Source: Candidatus Bipolaricaulota bacterium (GTDB lineage Bacteria; Bipolaricaulota; Bipolaricaulia; Bipolaricaulales; Bipolaricaulaceae). Taken from it: 60,413 nucleotides of DNA. Below, in pieces: positions 26,058-33,713 of this stretch (its first letter is position 1; every line of letters starts with the position of its first letter). The DNA is taken from assembly GCA_938084715.1 (NCBI GenBank), contig CALKES010000011.1:1-60413 (forward strand), written 5' to 3'. The translations under genes and the position numbers were made by a program. Below the pieces are notes generated by a model. The model did no database searches, was not told the DNA's origin, and was given only the letters and a program-made list of their open reading frames with translations.

Positions 26058-26458
26058 GTTATCACACTGGCTGTGGCAGTTCCAAGAACAGTAATTGCCA
26101 CGCCTTGGCGTTCGAAGGAGTTGGCCAGAAGCCCTGGGATGACCCAGCCAATGGTCCGTAGCTGGACAGCGGTGGGCCAGAGTCCTGGCAGGAGGCGGTA
26201 GCCGATCGCTCCCAGTGCGGCACCGAGGGTCACGAGCAGGACGAACCTCCGGCGGCCGAAGAGGATGAGGAAGCGGGAGAGAAAGAGGTAGCCTCCCCAG
26301 GCGGCAAGGGCCACGGCCAACGTCCCCACGAGGCGCAAAGGCTGGTCCAGGTGCAGGGCCACGTAGGCCGGAACGACCAGACCCCCCGGATAGAACCCGG
26401 TCACCTCGGCAAACAAAGCTGCGATGCCAATCCCTACGACAAGGAACTCCACAGACAT
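26024..26458 (-). CDS. pgsC: Poly-gamma-glutamate biosynthesis protein PgsC/CapC
   Basis: 144 residues (family about 149), four or five membrane segments. The start MSVEFLVVGIGIAALFAEVT and the early motif GFYPGGLVVPAYVALHLDQP are characteristic of CapC. ATG has GGGGGAG 6 nt upstream and overlaps pgsB by 25 nt. PgsC forms the membrane part of the amide-ligase complex with PgsB. Confidence 0.92.
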   Translation of the reverse strand: MSVEFLVVGIGIAALFAEVTGFYPGGLVVPAYVALHLDQPLRLVGTLAVALAAWGGYLFLSRFLILFGRRRFVLLVTLGAALGAIGYRLLPGLWPTAVQLRTIGWVIPGLLANSFERQGVAITVLGTATASVITWFLVRLILAP

Positions 26459-27642
26459 TGTGGCTCCCCCACGTTCTCCCAATGCTCGACGAGGACTCCT
26501 CCCACCCCGCCGATGTTTCCAAACCCAAACAGTACGCCTCCGTCTGGGGCAAAACGTCGCCCAGCGCGGAAGATGTCGGAGGGCTCCCGCACCCGGACCG
26601 CCTCCACCCGGTCTTTGTAGCGGCTTCGGGCTCGGCGTACTAGGGAGGCAGGGCGGTCTCCTACCACGAGGAGAAAGTCGAGCGGAGGGCCTTCCCGTGA
26701 GGCCAAGAGTTTGCTCCATTGGCCAGTGCGGTCCCCCCGATCTCCCCGGAGGTTGAGGACCCCCCCGATGGGTAGCCCGCGGCAGAGGGGCGCGTCTTGC
26801 ACACGATGGAGGATGGAGAGTGTCGAGACTGGATCGTTGGCAGCAAACGCGTTGATCACGATCCACTCTCTGTCTTCCTCCGTAATCCGCCACGCCCGTA
26901 GGGCACCGAAATCTCCACGAACTCTTGCCATGCCTCGCCCAGCAACCGCTGCCGGGACCCCTGCCGCTTCACACACGGCCAGGGCCAGACGAACGTTGTT
27001 CGTCCACTCGGCATAGGGAACGGTAAGCCCAGCTAGCTCGCTCCGATAAGCGTTGGGATCCACCGCCGTGACCTGGGAAGCGCGCTGGGGCAACAACTTC
27101 GTCGCGCTCTCTGGCCAGGTGCCCTGGAGGTAAACCACATGCGTGCCCGCAGGGACTCCTTGCATGAACGTGCGCGCCGCCTGTTCGGGGGAGGAGCCAA
27201 GGTCGGCCACGTGGTCGGGGCGCACGTTCGTGAGGGCAAGGATGTGGGGCCGGAGCAGGTGGCCCAGCTCCACTGCATAGTTTTCGGGGCGGATGCTCAT
27301 CACCTCGACCACGAGGGCGTTGGCCCCAGCCCGCCGGGCCATGGCGAGGATGTGTCGCTGCTCAAGGATCGAAGGGAGGCCGCGACGGAGGAGAAGACGC
27401 TCCTCCCCCGAAGGGAGGAGGACTGCTGCCCGGGACCCGGTGGTCTTGGCCAAGGGCCGCTTGTTGCCAGCGGCCAGACCGGCAGCAACCAGGCGCGTGA
27501 CGCTCGACTTTCCCCGGGTCCCCGCCACGGCGATGCGCAGAGGGATAGCTTGTTGGTTTGCCCTTACCCAGACCCTCTCAACCCCGAGCAAGGCGAGGGC
27601 GATTCCCACTCCGCCCAGGGGGATGAGCAGTTCCGGGGTCAT
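26434..27642 (-). CDS. pgsB: Poly-gamma-glutamate synthase PgsB/CapB
   Basis: 402 residues (family about 393). An N-terminal membrane segment is followed by the Mur-ligase-like P-loop AVAGTRGKSSVTRLVAAGLA, then VVEVMSIRPENY and LTNVRPDHVADLG, all conserved in CapB. This ATP-dependent ligase joins glutamates through the gamma-carboxyl. It starts only 5 nt after the secA stop with no ribosome binding site, so translation is probably coupled to secA. Confidence 0.93.
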   Translation of the reverse strand: MTPELLIPLGGVGIALALLGVERVWVRANQQAIPLRIAVAGTRGKSSVTRLVAAGLAAGNKRPLAKTTGSRAAVLLPSGEERLLLRRGLPSILEQRHILAMARRAGANALVVEVMSIRPENYAVELGHLLRPHILALTNVRPDHVADLGSSPEQAARTFMQGVPAGTHVVYLQGTWPESATKLLPQRASQVTAVDPNAYRSELAGLTVPYAEWTNNVRLALAVCEAAGVPAAVAGRGMARVRGDFGALRAWRITEEDREWIVINAFAANDPVSTLSILHRVQDAPLCRGLPIGGVLNLRGDRGDRTGQWSKLLASREGPPLDFLLVVGDRPASLVRRARSRYKDRVEAVRVREPSDIFRAGRRFAPDGGVLFGFGNIGGVGGVLVEHWENVGEPQCLWSSLS

Positions 27643-27647
27643 GGGGA

Positions 27648-30407
27648 TCAGCGGCCGTGGCAGTGCTTGTACTTCTTCCCCGACCCGCACGGGCAGGGGT
27701 CGTTCCGGCCCACGGCTTGGGCGGGCTTGGAGGGACCCGTCCCGGAGCGGGGGGCTGCGGCGGCGGTCGTGCCCGTCGAGCTCGCCGCCCCGGCGGTCAC
27801 GGGAACGCGCGTGGCCACGGGACGGCCGTCCCCTGCTTCCGCCCGGACGGAGAGCCGCGGGCTCAGGAGGAACCGCAGCGCCTCCTCCTCCGCCCGGAGG
27901 ACCATCTCCTGGAAGATCCGGTGGGCCTCCCGCTTGAACTCGATCAGGGGGTCCGTCCCCCCGTAGGCCCGCAGCCCAATCCCCTCCCGGAGCTCGTCGA
28001 GCTCCAACAGGTGCTGGCGCCAGTTCTCGTCGATCGTCCGGAGGAGGACGATCCGGCAGATCAGGGGGTAGTGGGGGGAGAGCCGCTCCCACTGGGAGGA
28101 GAGCTGCCCCTGGAGGAGCTCCGCCACGAGATCGGCCAGGGCCTCCCGCCTCTGGGGGAGCTCGGGGACCTCGGGGAGGAGCTGGCTGAGCTCCCGCCGC
28201 AGCCCGGGGAGGTCCCACCCCTCGGGGGACGGTCCCGGGGCGTAGCGCTCCAGGAGGAGCTCCCCGAACTCACTTGCCATCTCCTCCAGGTGCTCGCGGA
28301 GGGCCGCGTCGTCGGGGGTCTCCCCCTCCTCGGGGAGGAGGAACCGCTCCCGGAGGGCGTACATGGCCTCGCGTTGTTTCGCCATGATCTCGTCGTACTC
28401 CAGGAGCCGCTTCCGGATCTCGAAGTTCCGCTCTTCAACCCTTTTTTGGGCCCTCCGGATCGAGCGGGTGAGGAGGTCGTGGGTGATCGCCTCCCCCTCC
28501 TTCACCCCGAGCTTCTCCATGAGCGAGCTCAGCCGCTCCCCGCCGAAGACGCGGAGGAGGTCGTCCTCGAGGGAGAGGAAGAACTGGCTTGTCCCGGGGT
28601 CGCCCTGGCGGCCGCAGCGGCCCCCGAGCTGGTCGTCGATCCGGCGGGCCTCGTGGCGCTGGAACCCCAGGACGGCGAGGCCCCCCTCCATGACCTCCCA
28701 CTCCTCGGGCCTAAACGGCCGCCCGACCTCGGCGCACCAGTCCTTGATCTTGGCCAGGGCCCGCTTGACGTAGGCGGGATCCTCCGCCTTCCGAACGATC
28801 TTCTCCCGCTCCGCGGCCGCCTCGGCCCGGTACCGGGCGAGGAGCTCCCGGTACTTCTCCGGCTCCGCCTCCGGGTCGGCCTCGGCCCGGGCCCGGAACT
28901 CGGGGTTCCCCCCGAGGAGGATGTCCGTCCCCCGGCCGGCCATGTTCGTGGCGATCGTGATCGCCCCGGCCCGGCCGGCCTGGGCGATGATCGCCGCCTC
29001 CTTCTCGTGGTACTTGGCGTTCAGGACCTGGTGGGGGAGGCCCCGCTTCTTGAGGAGCCGCGAGAGGTCCTCCGAGTCCTCGATCGAGGTCGTCCCGATC
29101 AAGACCGGCCGGCCCTCCCGGTGGAGCCGCTCCACCTCGTCGGCCACGGCCTCGAACTTCCCCTTCTTCGTCCGGTAGATCACGTCCGGAAGCTGCTCCC
29201 GAATGAGGGGCCGGTTCGTGGGGATCTGGACGACCTCCAGCCCGTAGATCTCCTTGAACTCCTCCTCCTCGGTCTTCGCCGTCCCCGTCATCCCGGCCAG
29301 GCCCCGGTACAGCCGGAAGTAGTGCTGGAGGGTGATCTGGGCCAGGGTCTGGTTTTCGCGCTGGACGGGGAGGCCCTCTTTGGCCTCGATGGCCTGGTGG
29401 AGGCCGCCCGAGTAGCGGCGGTCGGGCATGAGCCGGCCGGTGAACTCGTCGACGATGATCACCCGGCCGTCCTTCACGATGTACTCCCGGTCCCGGTGGA
29501 AGAAGACCCTCGCTCGGAGGGCCGTCTCGAGGTGGTAGCGGGCGGTGGTGGCCCGGGGGTCGGCGATGTTGTCAAACTTCAGGATCCCCTCGGCCTTCCG
29601 CCACCCCTGTTCGGTCAGGGACAGCCGCTTGTGGGCCTCGTCCACCTCGAAGTCCTCCCCCTCCTTGAAGAGCTTGGCGATCCGGGCGAACTCCCGGTAC
29701 TGGCGGGCGGTGTCGGCGGTGGGGCCGGAGATGATGAGGGGGGTTCGGGCCTCGTCGATCAAGATGTTGTCGATCTCGTCCACGATCGCGTAGTCCAGCG
29801 GCCCCTGGACCATCTGGGACCGGGAGACGACCATGTGGTCCCGGAGGTAGTCGAACCCGAACTGGGCGTTGGTCCCGTAGACGATGTCGCAGGCGTAGGC
29901 GGCCCGGCGCTCCTCGGGGGGGGTGGTCTCCTGGAGGAGGCCGACGGTGAGGCCGAGGGACTCGTAGACGGGGCCCATCCAGTTCCGGTCCCGCTTGGCG
30001 AGGTAATCGTTGACGGTGACGATGTGGACCTTGCCGGCGAGGGCGTTCAAGTAGGCAGGCATGGTGGCGACGAGGGTCTTGCCCTCCCCGGTCTTCATCT
30101 CGGCGATCATCCGCCGGTGGAGGACGATCCCCCCCATCACCTGGACGTCGTAGGGCCGCAGCCCGATCGTCCGGGCGGCGGCCTCCCGAACGCAGGCGAA
30201 CGCCTCGGGGAGGAGGTCATCGAGGGACTCCCCCGCCTGGAGGCGCCCTCGGAACTCGTCCGTCTTCGCCCGGAGCTCCCCGTCGGAGAGGGCGGCGACC
30301 CTCTCCCCCCAGGCGTTCACCTCGGCAACCACCGGGAGGAGCCGGCGGAGGCGCTGCTCGTTCGTCTGGCCGAACAGGAACTCGATCCCCCGGCGGAGAA
30401 AAGGCAT
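27648..30407 (-). CDS. secA: Preprotein translocase ATPase SecA
   Basis: 919 residues. Start MPFLRRGIEFLFGQTNEQRL; Walker A MKTGEGKTLVATMPAYLNAL; DEAD-like VDEIDNILIDEARTPLI; motif GMTGTAKTEEEEF; GRGTDILLGG; helical scaffold; flexible linker rich in Ala/Thr/Pro; and a C-terminal SEC-C zinc site (CPCGSGKKYKHCHGR). It drives post-translational export through SecYEG. No ribosome binding site: a TTGCGG-N17-TATAGT promoter ends 9 nt before ATG, so the mRNA is nearly leaderless. The pgs genes follow on the same strand. Confidence 0.98.
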   Translation of the reverse strand: MPFLRRGIEFLFGQTNEQRLRRLLPVVAEVNAWGERVAALSDGELRAKTDEFRGRLQAGESLDDLLPEAFACVREAAARTIGLRPYDVQVMGGIVLHRRMIAEMKTGEGKTLVATMPAYLNALAGKVHIVTVNDYLAKRDRNWMGPVYESLGLTVGLLQETTPPEERRAAYACDIVYGTNAQFGFDYLRDHMVVSRSQMVQGPLDYAIVDEIDNILIDEARTPLIISGPTADTARQYREFARIAKLFKEGEDFEVDEAHKRLSLTEQGWRKAEGILKFDNIADPRATTARYHLETALRARVFFHRDREYIVKDGRVIIVDEFTGRLMPDRRYSGGLHQAIEAKEGLPVQRENQTLAQITLQHYFRLYRGLAGMTGTAKTEEEEFKEIYGLEVVQIPTNRPLIREQLPDVIYRTKKGKFEAVADEVERLHREGRPVLIGTTSIEDSEDLSRLLKKRGLPHQVLNAKYHEKEAAIIAQAGRAGAITIATNMAGRGTDILLGGNPEFRARAEADPEAEPEKYRELLARYRAEAAAEREKIVRKAEDPAYVKRALAKIKDWCAEVGRPFRPEEWEVMEGGLAVLGFQRHEARRIDDQLGGRCGRQGDPGTSQFFLSLEDDLLRVFGGERLSSLMEKLGVKEGEAITHDLLTRSIRRAQKRVEERNFEIRKRLLEYDEIMAKQREAMYALRERFLLPEEGETPDDAALREHLEEMASEFGELLLERYAPGPSPEGWDLPGLRRELSQLLPEVPELPQRREALADLVAELLQGQLSSQWERLSPHYPLICRIVLLRTIDENWRQHLLELDELREGIGLRAYGGTDPLIEFKREAHRIFQEMVLRAEEEALRFLLSPRLSVRAEAGDGRPVATRVPVTAGAASSTGTTAAAAPRSGTGPSKPAQAVGRNDPCPCGSGKKYKHCHGR

Positions 30408-30416
30408 GGGGAGAGC

Positions 30417-30445
30417 ACTATACGCCCCCCTCCCCCTGCCCGCAA
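30417..30445 (-). promoter_or_regulatory. secA promoter
   Basis: TTGCGG (30445-30440), 17-nt spacer, TATAGT (30422-30417), then 9 nt to ATG. Initiation would fall 0-3 nt before the start codon. Confidence 0.75.
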
Positions 30446-30452
30446 GGACCAC

Positions 30453-30476
30453 CCGCGGGGCTTCCTCCCCCCGCGG
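30453..30476. other. GC-only hairpin between the SLH gene and secA
   Basis: CCGCGGGG, 8-nt loop, CCCCGCGG. It follows the SLH gene's stop codon by about 10 nt on the minus strand and could end that transcript, but has no T-run. Confidence 0.45.
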
Positions 30477-30486
30477 CCCTACCCCC

Positions 30487-30978
30487 CTAGAACCAGAGGA
30501 ACAGGGCCAGGGCGGCCAGGGCGAGGACGACCCCCGTCACCCCGACCACGAGGGCCGTCTGGGCCTTCCGCTCCGCCGCGGCTGCAGCCCCGCCGGCCTG
30601 GAGCTGGGCGAGCTGGGCCTTGATCGCCCCGAGCTCCCGGGTCAGGGTCGCGTCCAGCCCACTCACCCGCGTCTCGAGGCTCGTGAGCCGCGGGGTGAGG
30701 TCCGTTCCCGCCCGCATCGTCGTCTCGAGGTTCGTGATCGTCCGGTGGAGCCACTGGGCCGCATCGTAGCGGAGGAGGGGGGAATTGCCGCCGAACTCCC
30801 CCCCCGCCCCGACCACGATGATCCCCCGGGAGACGAGGTTCTGGATCGCCGGGTAGGCGGGGTGGGTCGTGGGGACGTCCACGAACATCCCACCGATCCC
30901 CGCGTCCGCCAGCCCCGGGGTCACCGCCCACAGGGCGAGCACCGCTACCGCCGCACCACACACCGCCGCTTTCCGCAT
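30487..30978 (-). CDS. SLH-domain / coiled-coil / C-terminal TM envelope protein (Omp-alpha-like)
   Basis: 163 residues: signal peptide (1-26, GLADAG), one SLH domain (about 30-80, FVDVPTTHPAYPAIQNLVSR), a predicted coiled coil (about 85-130, LTSLETRVSGLDATLTRELG and AIKAQLAQLQ) and a C-terminal hydrophobic helix (VVGVTGVVLALAALALFLWF). This order is that of Thermotoga Omp-alpha, which tethers the outer envelope to the cell wall, but here in a much shortened form. Ribosome binding site AAGGAGG. Function by architecture only. Confidence 0.75.
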   Translation of the reverse strand: MRKAAVCGAAVAVLALWAVTPGLADAGIGGMFVDVPTTHPAYPAIQNLVSRGIIVVGAGGEFGGNSPLLRYDAAQWLHRTITNLETTMRAGTDLTPRLTSLETRVSGLDATLTRELGAIKAQLAQLQAGGAAAAAERKAQTALVVGVTGVVLALAALALFLWF

Positions 30979-31078
30979 CGCGCATCCGCCTCCTTGTCCG
31001 AGTGTGATCCACGCTACGCACCCGGCGGCTCCCCCTCAAGGAAACGGGTCTTGTCCCCAGGGGACGCGCGGGCGGGGG

Positions 31079-31084
31079 TACAAT
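31079..31084 (+). promoter_or_regulatory. -10 box (TACAAT) of the MNT/HEPN operon
   Basis: TACAAT ends 6 nt before ATG, a leaderless arrangement. TTGTCC at 31051 is a possible -35 but the 22-nt spacer is too long to be convincing. Confidence 0.55.
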
Positions 31085-31090
31085 GGCCCC

Positions 31091-31462
31091 ATGGCCCTGG
31101 AGGAGCTCCTCGCCCGCGCCCGCGGGGACCCGGACGTCCTGGCCGTGATCCTCTACGGAAGCCAGGCCCGCGGGGACGCGGGTCCGGGCTCGGATACCGA
31201 CGTCTGCCTCGTCCTCCGGGACGCCTTCCCCCGGGAGGAGCTTCCCCGGAAGACCCTGGACTACCTCGGGTTCGACCTCGACCTGCGGATCTTCCAGGCC
31301 CTGCCCCTCCCCTTGCGGCGGCGGGTCCTCCGGGAGGGGGGGGTCCTGTTTGTCCGGGACGAGGGGGCCCTCTACGACCTCGCGATCAAGACGGCCAAGG
31401 CGTGGGAGGACTTCCGGCACGTCTACTCCGACTACCTGGAGGCGGTGGCCCGTGGACCGTGA
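31091..31462 (+). CDS. mntA: Minimal nucleotidyltransferase (MntA-type antitoxin)
   Basis: 123 residues with the GSx10DxD motif (YGSQARGDAGPGSDTDVCLV). MntA enzymes add AMP units to a Tyr of the partner HEPN toxin, switching it off. The ATG is preceded by TACAAT at 6 nt, with no ribosome binding site. It overlaps the HEPN gene by 11 nt. Confidence 0.88.
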   Translation: MALEELLARARGDPDVLAVILYGSQARGDAGPGSDTDVCLVLRDAFPREELPRKTLDYLGFDLDLRIFQALPLPLRRRVLREGGVLFVRDEGALYDLAIKTAKAWEDFRHVYSDYLEAVARGP

Positions 31463-31877
31463 GCGGATCCTCGCCCGGCTCGATGCCCTGGGGGGGTACC
31501 TCCGGGAGCTCCGGGGGATTGTCCCCCCGTCGTTTGCCGCCTACCGCAAGGTGGAGGTGCGGCGGGCCTGCGAGCGGCTGGCCCAGCTCGCGATCGAGGC
31601 CGCCCTCGACGTCTGCGCGCTCCTCGTTCGGGAGCTGCGCCTGGGGGTCCCTGGCGAGGAGGACGACCTCCTGACCAAGCTCCGGGACGCAGGGGTCCTC
31701 TCCCCGGCCGCGGTGGAGAACCTCCGGCGGATGAAGGGGTTCCGGAACGTCCTCGTCCACGAGTACACCGCCATCGACGACCGGATCGTGTACGAGGTGG
31801 TTTCGAACCGCCTGGGGGATCTGGAGGGCTTCGCCGCTGAGGTCCGGGCGGCCCTGGCCCGGGAGGGGGGGCGATGA
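31452..31877 (+). CDS. hepT: HEPN-domain toxin (HepT-type RNase)
   Basis: 141 residues, all helical, GTG start. The RX4-6H RNase motif is present as RNVLVH, and it continues as HEY, giving the RX4HXY pattern whose Tyr is modified by the partner nucleotidyltransferase in studied systems. Its TGA overlaps the ATG of the sugar isomerase gene (ATGA), so the toxin-antitoxin pair is translationally tied to a metabolic gene. Confidence 0.88.
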   Translation: MDRERILARLDALGGYLRELRGIVPPSFAAYRKVEVRRACERLAQLAIEAALDVCALLVRELRLGVPGEEDDLLTKLRDAGVLSPAAVENLRRMKGFRNVLVHEYTAIDDRIVYEVVSNRLGDLEGFAAEVRAALAREGGR

Positions 31878-32890
31878 GGGATCCGGTGGACTGGGACGGG
31901 CTTGCGGAGGTGGACCGCTCCGGGATGGGGGAGGTCCTCCGCGCCTTCCCCCGCAGCTGCCGGGAGGGGCTCGAGCTCGGGCGGGCGGTGGACGCCCGCG
32001 CCCTGGAGGGGTTCCGGCGGGTGGTGGCCCTTGGGATGGGGGGGTCGGGGATCGCCGGGGCCCTCCTCGCCTCCCTTGTCCCCCTCGAGGTCGTCCCGGT
32101 CCGGGACTACCGGCTCCCCCCCTGGGTCGGGGAGGAGTCCCTCGTCGTCGCCCTGTCCTACTCCGGGGACACGGAGGAGACCCTGGCGGCGTTCGGGGAG
32201 GCCCGGGGGCGGACGGGGCGGCTGCTCGCCGTCACCTCGGGGGGAGAGCTCGGCCGGCTCTGCGCCCGGGAGGGGATCCCGTGGATCGAGATCCCGGGGG
32301 GCCTTCAGCCCCGGGCGGCGCTCGGCTACCTCCTGTTCCCCCTCCTCGGGGTGCTGGGGGGGCTCGGCCTCGCCCCCGACCTCACGGAGGCCCTGGCGGT
32401 CCTCGACGCCCTCGCCGCCGGGGAGGGGGAGGAGGAGGCCCGGCGGCTCGCCCCGGGCCTTGAGGGCCGGGTTCCCCTCGTCTACGGGGCCGGGCCCACC
32501 GCCCCGGTCGCCTACCGGTGGAAGACCCAACTGAACGAGAACGCCAAGGCCCCGGCGTTCTGGGGGGAGCTCCCCGAGCTCTGCCACAACGAGGTCGTGG
32601 GCTGGGAGCTCCAGGGGAGGCTCCTCCCCGGGGGGACGGTCCTCTTCCTCCGGACGGGCCACGACCACCCCCGGGTCGGGCTCCGGGTCGGGATCCTCCA
32701 GGAGCTCCTCCGGGCGCGGGGGATCCCCTGGGTCGAGGCGTGGGGCCGGGGGGAGGGCCTCCCGGCCCAGGTCCTGTCCCTCCTCTACCTCGGGGACTGG
32801 GCGAGCTACTGCCTCGCCCTCCTCCACGGGGTGGACCCCACCCCGGTCGCGATCATCCGGGAGCTCAAGGACCGCCTGGCCGAGGGGTAG
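31874..32890 (+). CDS. Bifunctional phosphoglucose/phosphomannose isomerase
   Basis: 338 residues, two SIS subdomains. Motifs: VVALGMGGSGIAGAL, LSYSGDTEETL, and the catalytic region ELCHNEVVGWE, as in the PGI/PMI family first described in archaea such as Pyrobaculum. It interconverts glucose-6-P or mannose-6-P with fructose-6-P. Third cistron of the MNT/HEPN operon with a 4-nt overlap, so no promoter or ribosome binding site of its own is evident. Confidence 0.92.
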   Translation: MRDPVDWDGLAEVDRSGMGEVLRAFPRSCREGLELGRAVDARALEGFRRVVALGMGGSGIAGALLASLVPLEVVPVRDYRLPPWVGEESLVVALSYSGDTEETLAAFGEARGRTGRLLAVTSGGELGRLCAREGIPWIEIPGGLQPRAALGYLLFPLLGVLGGLGLAPDLTEALAVLDALAAGEGEEEARRLAPGLEGRVPLVYGAGPTAPVAYRWKTQLNENAKAPAFWGELPELCHNEVVGWELQGRLLPGGTVLFLRTGHDHPRVGLRVGILQELLRARGIPWVEAWGRGEGLPAQVLSLLYLGDWASYCLALLHGVDPTPVAIIRELKDRLAEG

Positions 32891-32921
32891 CCCCCGTGGG
32901 GTGAGCTGAAGGGCCCCCTTC

Positions 32922-33125
32922 TCAGCGGCGGTCTTCCTCCGCCGGGGCGGGGACCCCGAGGTCGCGGCAGATCTTGCGGGCAAGCCAGGGGCTGATCTCG
33001 CGGTGGCGGGGGACCGTGGAGGTCCGGAGCGACGCGGGGTTCAGGTACACCGAGTGCCCCTTCCCCTCGCGGAGGAGCCGGCAGCCGTGGGTTCTCAGGT
33101 GGGCGAGGAGCGCCCGACGGCGCAT
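32922..33125 (-). CDS. hicA: HicA-type mRNA interferase toxin
   Basis: 67 residues with the HicA pattern HGCRLLREGKGHSVYLNP and STVPRHREISPWLARKICRD. The catalytic His is His24 in GKGHSVY. It begins directly after the hicB stop codon (TAG-ATG, no gap). HicA cuts mRNA and is held by HicB. Confidence 0.93.
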   Translation of the reverse strand: MRRRALLAHLRTHGCRLLREGKGHSVYLNPASLRTSTVPRHREISPWLARKICRDLGVPAPAEEDRR

Positions 33126-33338
33126 CTACACCGCGAGTTCCTCGCGGACGACCTCTTCTCCGGCGGCTTCGGCCTGGGCCAGGGCGCGGTTGGCCTCCAG
33201 GATGAGGACCACCGCTTCCCTCAGGTTCTCCCGCGCCTCCTCCAGGGTGCGGCCCTGGGTGTTGGCCCCGGGGAGCTCCTCCACGTAACCCGTCCACCAC
33301 GGGCCGTCGCGCCGGAACACAGCGGTGTACTTCGTCAT
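33126..33338 (-). CDS. hicB: HicB-type antitoxin
   Basis: 70 residues, RNase-H-like HicB fold: YTAVFRRDGPWWTGYVEELP, GANTQGRTLEEARENLREAV. No C-terminal DNA-binding domain is present, so autoregulation would need another factor. Antitoxin-first order. A possible -10 (TATGCT) lies about 18 nt upstream of the ATG. Confidence 0.92.
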   Translation of the reverse strand: MTKYTAVFRRDGPWWTGYVEELPGANTQGRTLEEARENLREAVVLILEANRALAQAEAAGEEVVREELAV

Positions 33339-33548
33339 CGGACCACCCGCCCCGAGCATACCTGGCCGAGGGGACCCGGCAAGGGGACAAGGGAAAGGCC
33401 TCCCCCTCACTCCTGCCTTCCCCCACGGTGGGGGGAGGGTGCAGAGCGGTGGGGAGGGAGGGGCACGGCAGGGGAAACGCCCATCCCCTCCGTTCTTCTT
33501 CCCCTCGCCCTTCCCGGCCGGGACGGTGATGGGGATCACACCGGGGTC
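33339..33548. other. Gene-free stretch with C-run/G-run repeat
   Basis: Holds the hicB upstream region and a C-run/G-run palindrome near 33,405-33,450, ending at the strong promoter of the Cys-rich protein. No coding signal seen. Confidence 0.55.
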
Positions 33549-33577
33549 TTGACAGGGGACAGGGGTCTCGCTACCAT
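33549..33577 (+). promoter_or_regulatory. Strong consensus promoter of the Cys-rich outer-membrane protein
   Basis: TTGACA (33549-33554), exact 17-nt spacer, TACCAT (33572-33577). This is the only perfect TTGACA with ideal spacing that I noticed. It implies a leader of about 130 nt, unlike the leaderless genes nearby. Confidence 0.8.
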
Positions 33578-33644
33578 CGGCCCTGTATCCTGCAACGAGG
33601 GGAGGTGGTGGACCGAGCGAGGAGACCGTTGTGCTTGTGGGATT

Positions 33645-33658
33645 TTCGGGATCCCGAA
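33645..33658 (+). promoter_or_regulatory. Perfect 14-nt palindrome in the leader of the Cys-rich protein gene
   Basis: TTCGGGATCCCGAA, about 60 nt downstream of the predicted transcription start. It could be an operator or an mRNA stem that stabilises or regulates the leader. Confidence 0.4.
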
Positions 33659-33713
33659 GGTTGTTGAGGCAGTACAACCGGAATCTGAGTAAGGAACCAA
33701 GGAGGATGGAACG

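Noticed and set aside
27643-28218. Longer pgsB reading frame extending into secA
   Set aside because: The extension is antisense-like, Pro/Arg/Gly-rich, and lies inside the secA coding region. ATG at 27642 gives a normal PgsB N terminus.
33555-33713. Riboswitch in the long leader of the Cys-rich protein gene
   Set aside because: Only a single 14-nt palindrome is visible; no known aptamer core or terminator/antiterminator pair.
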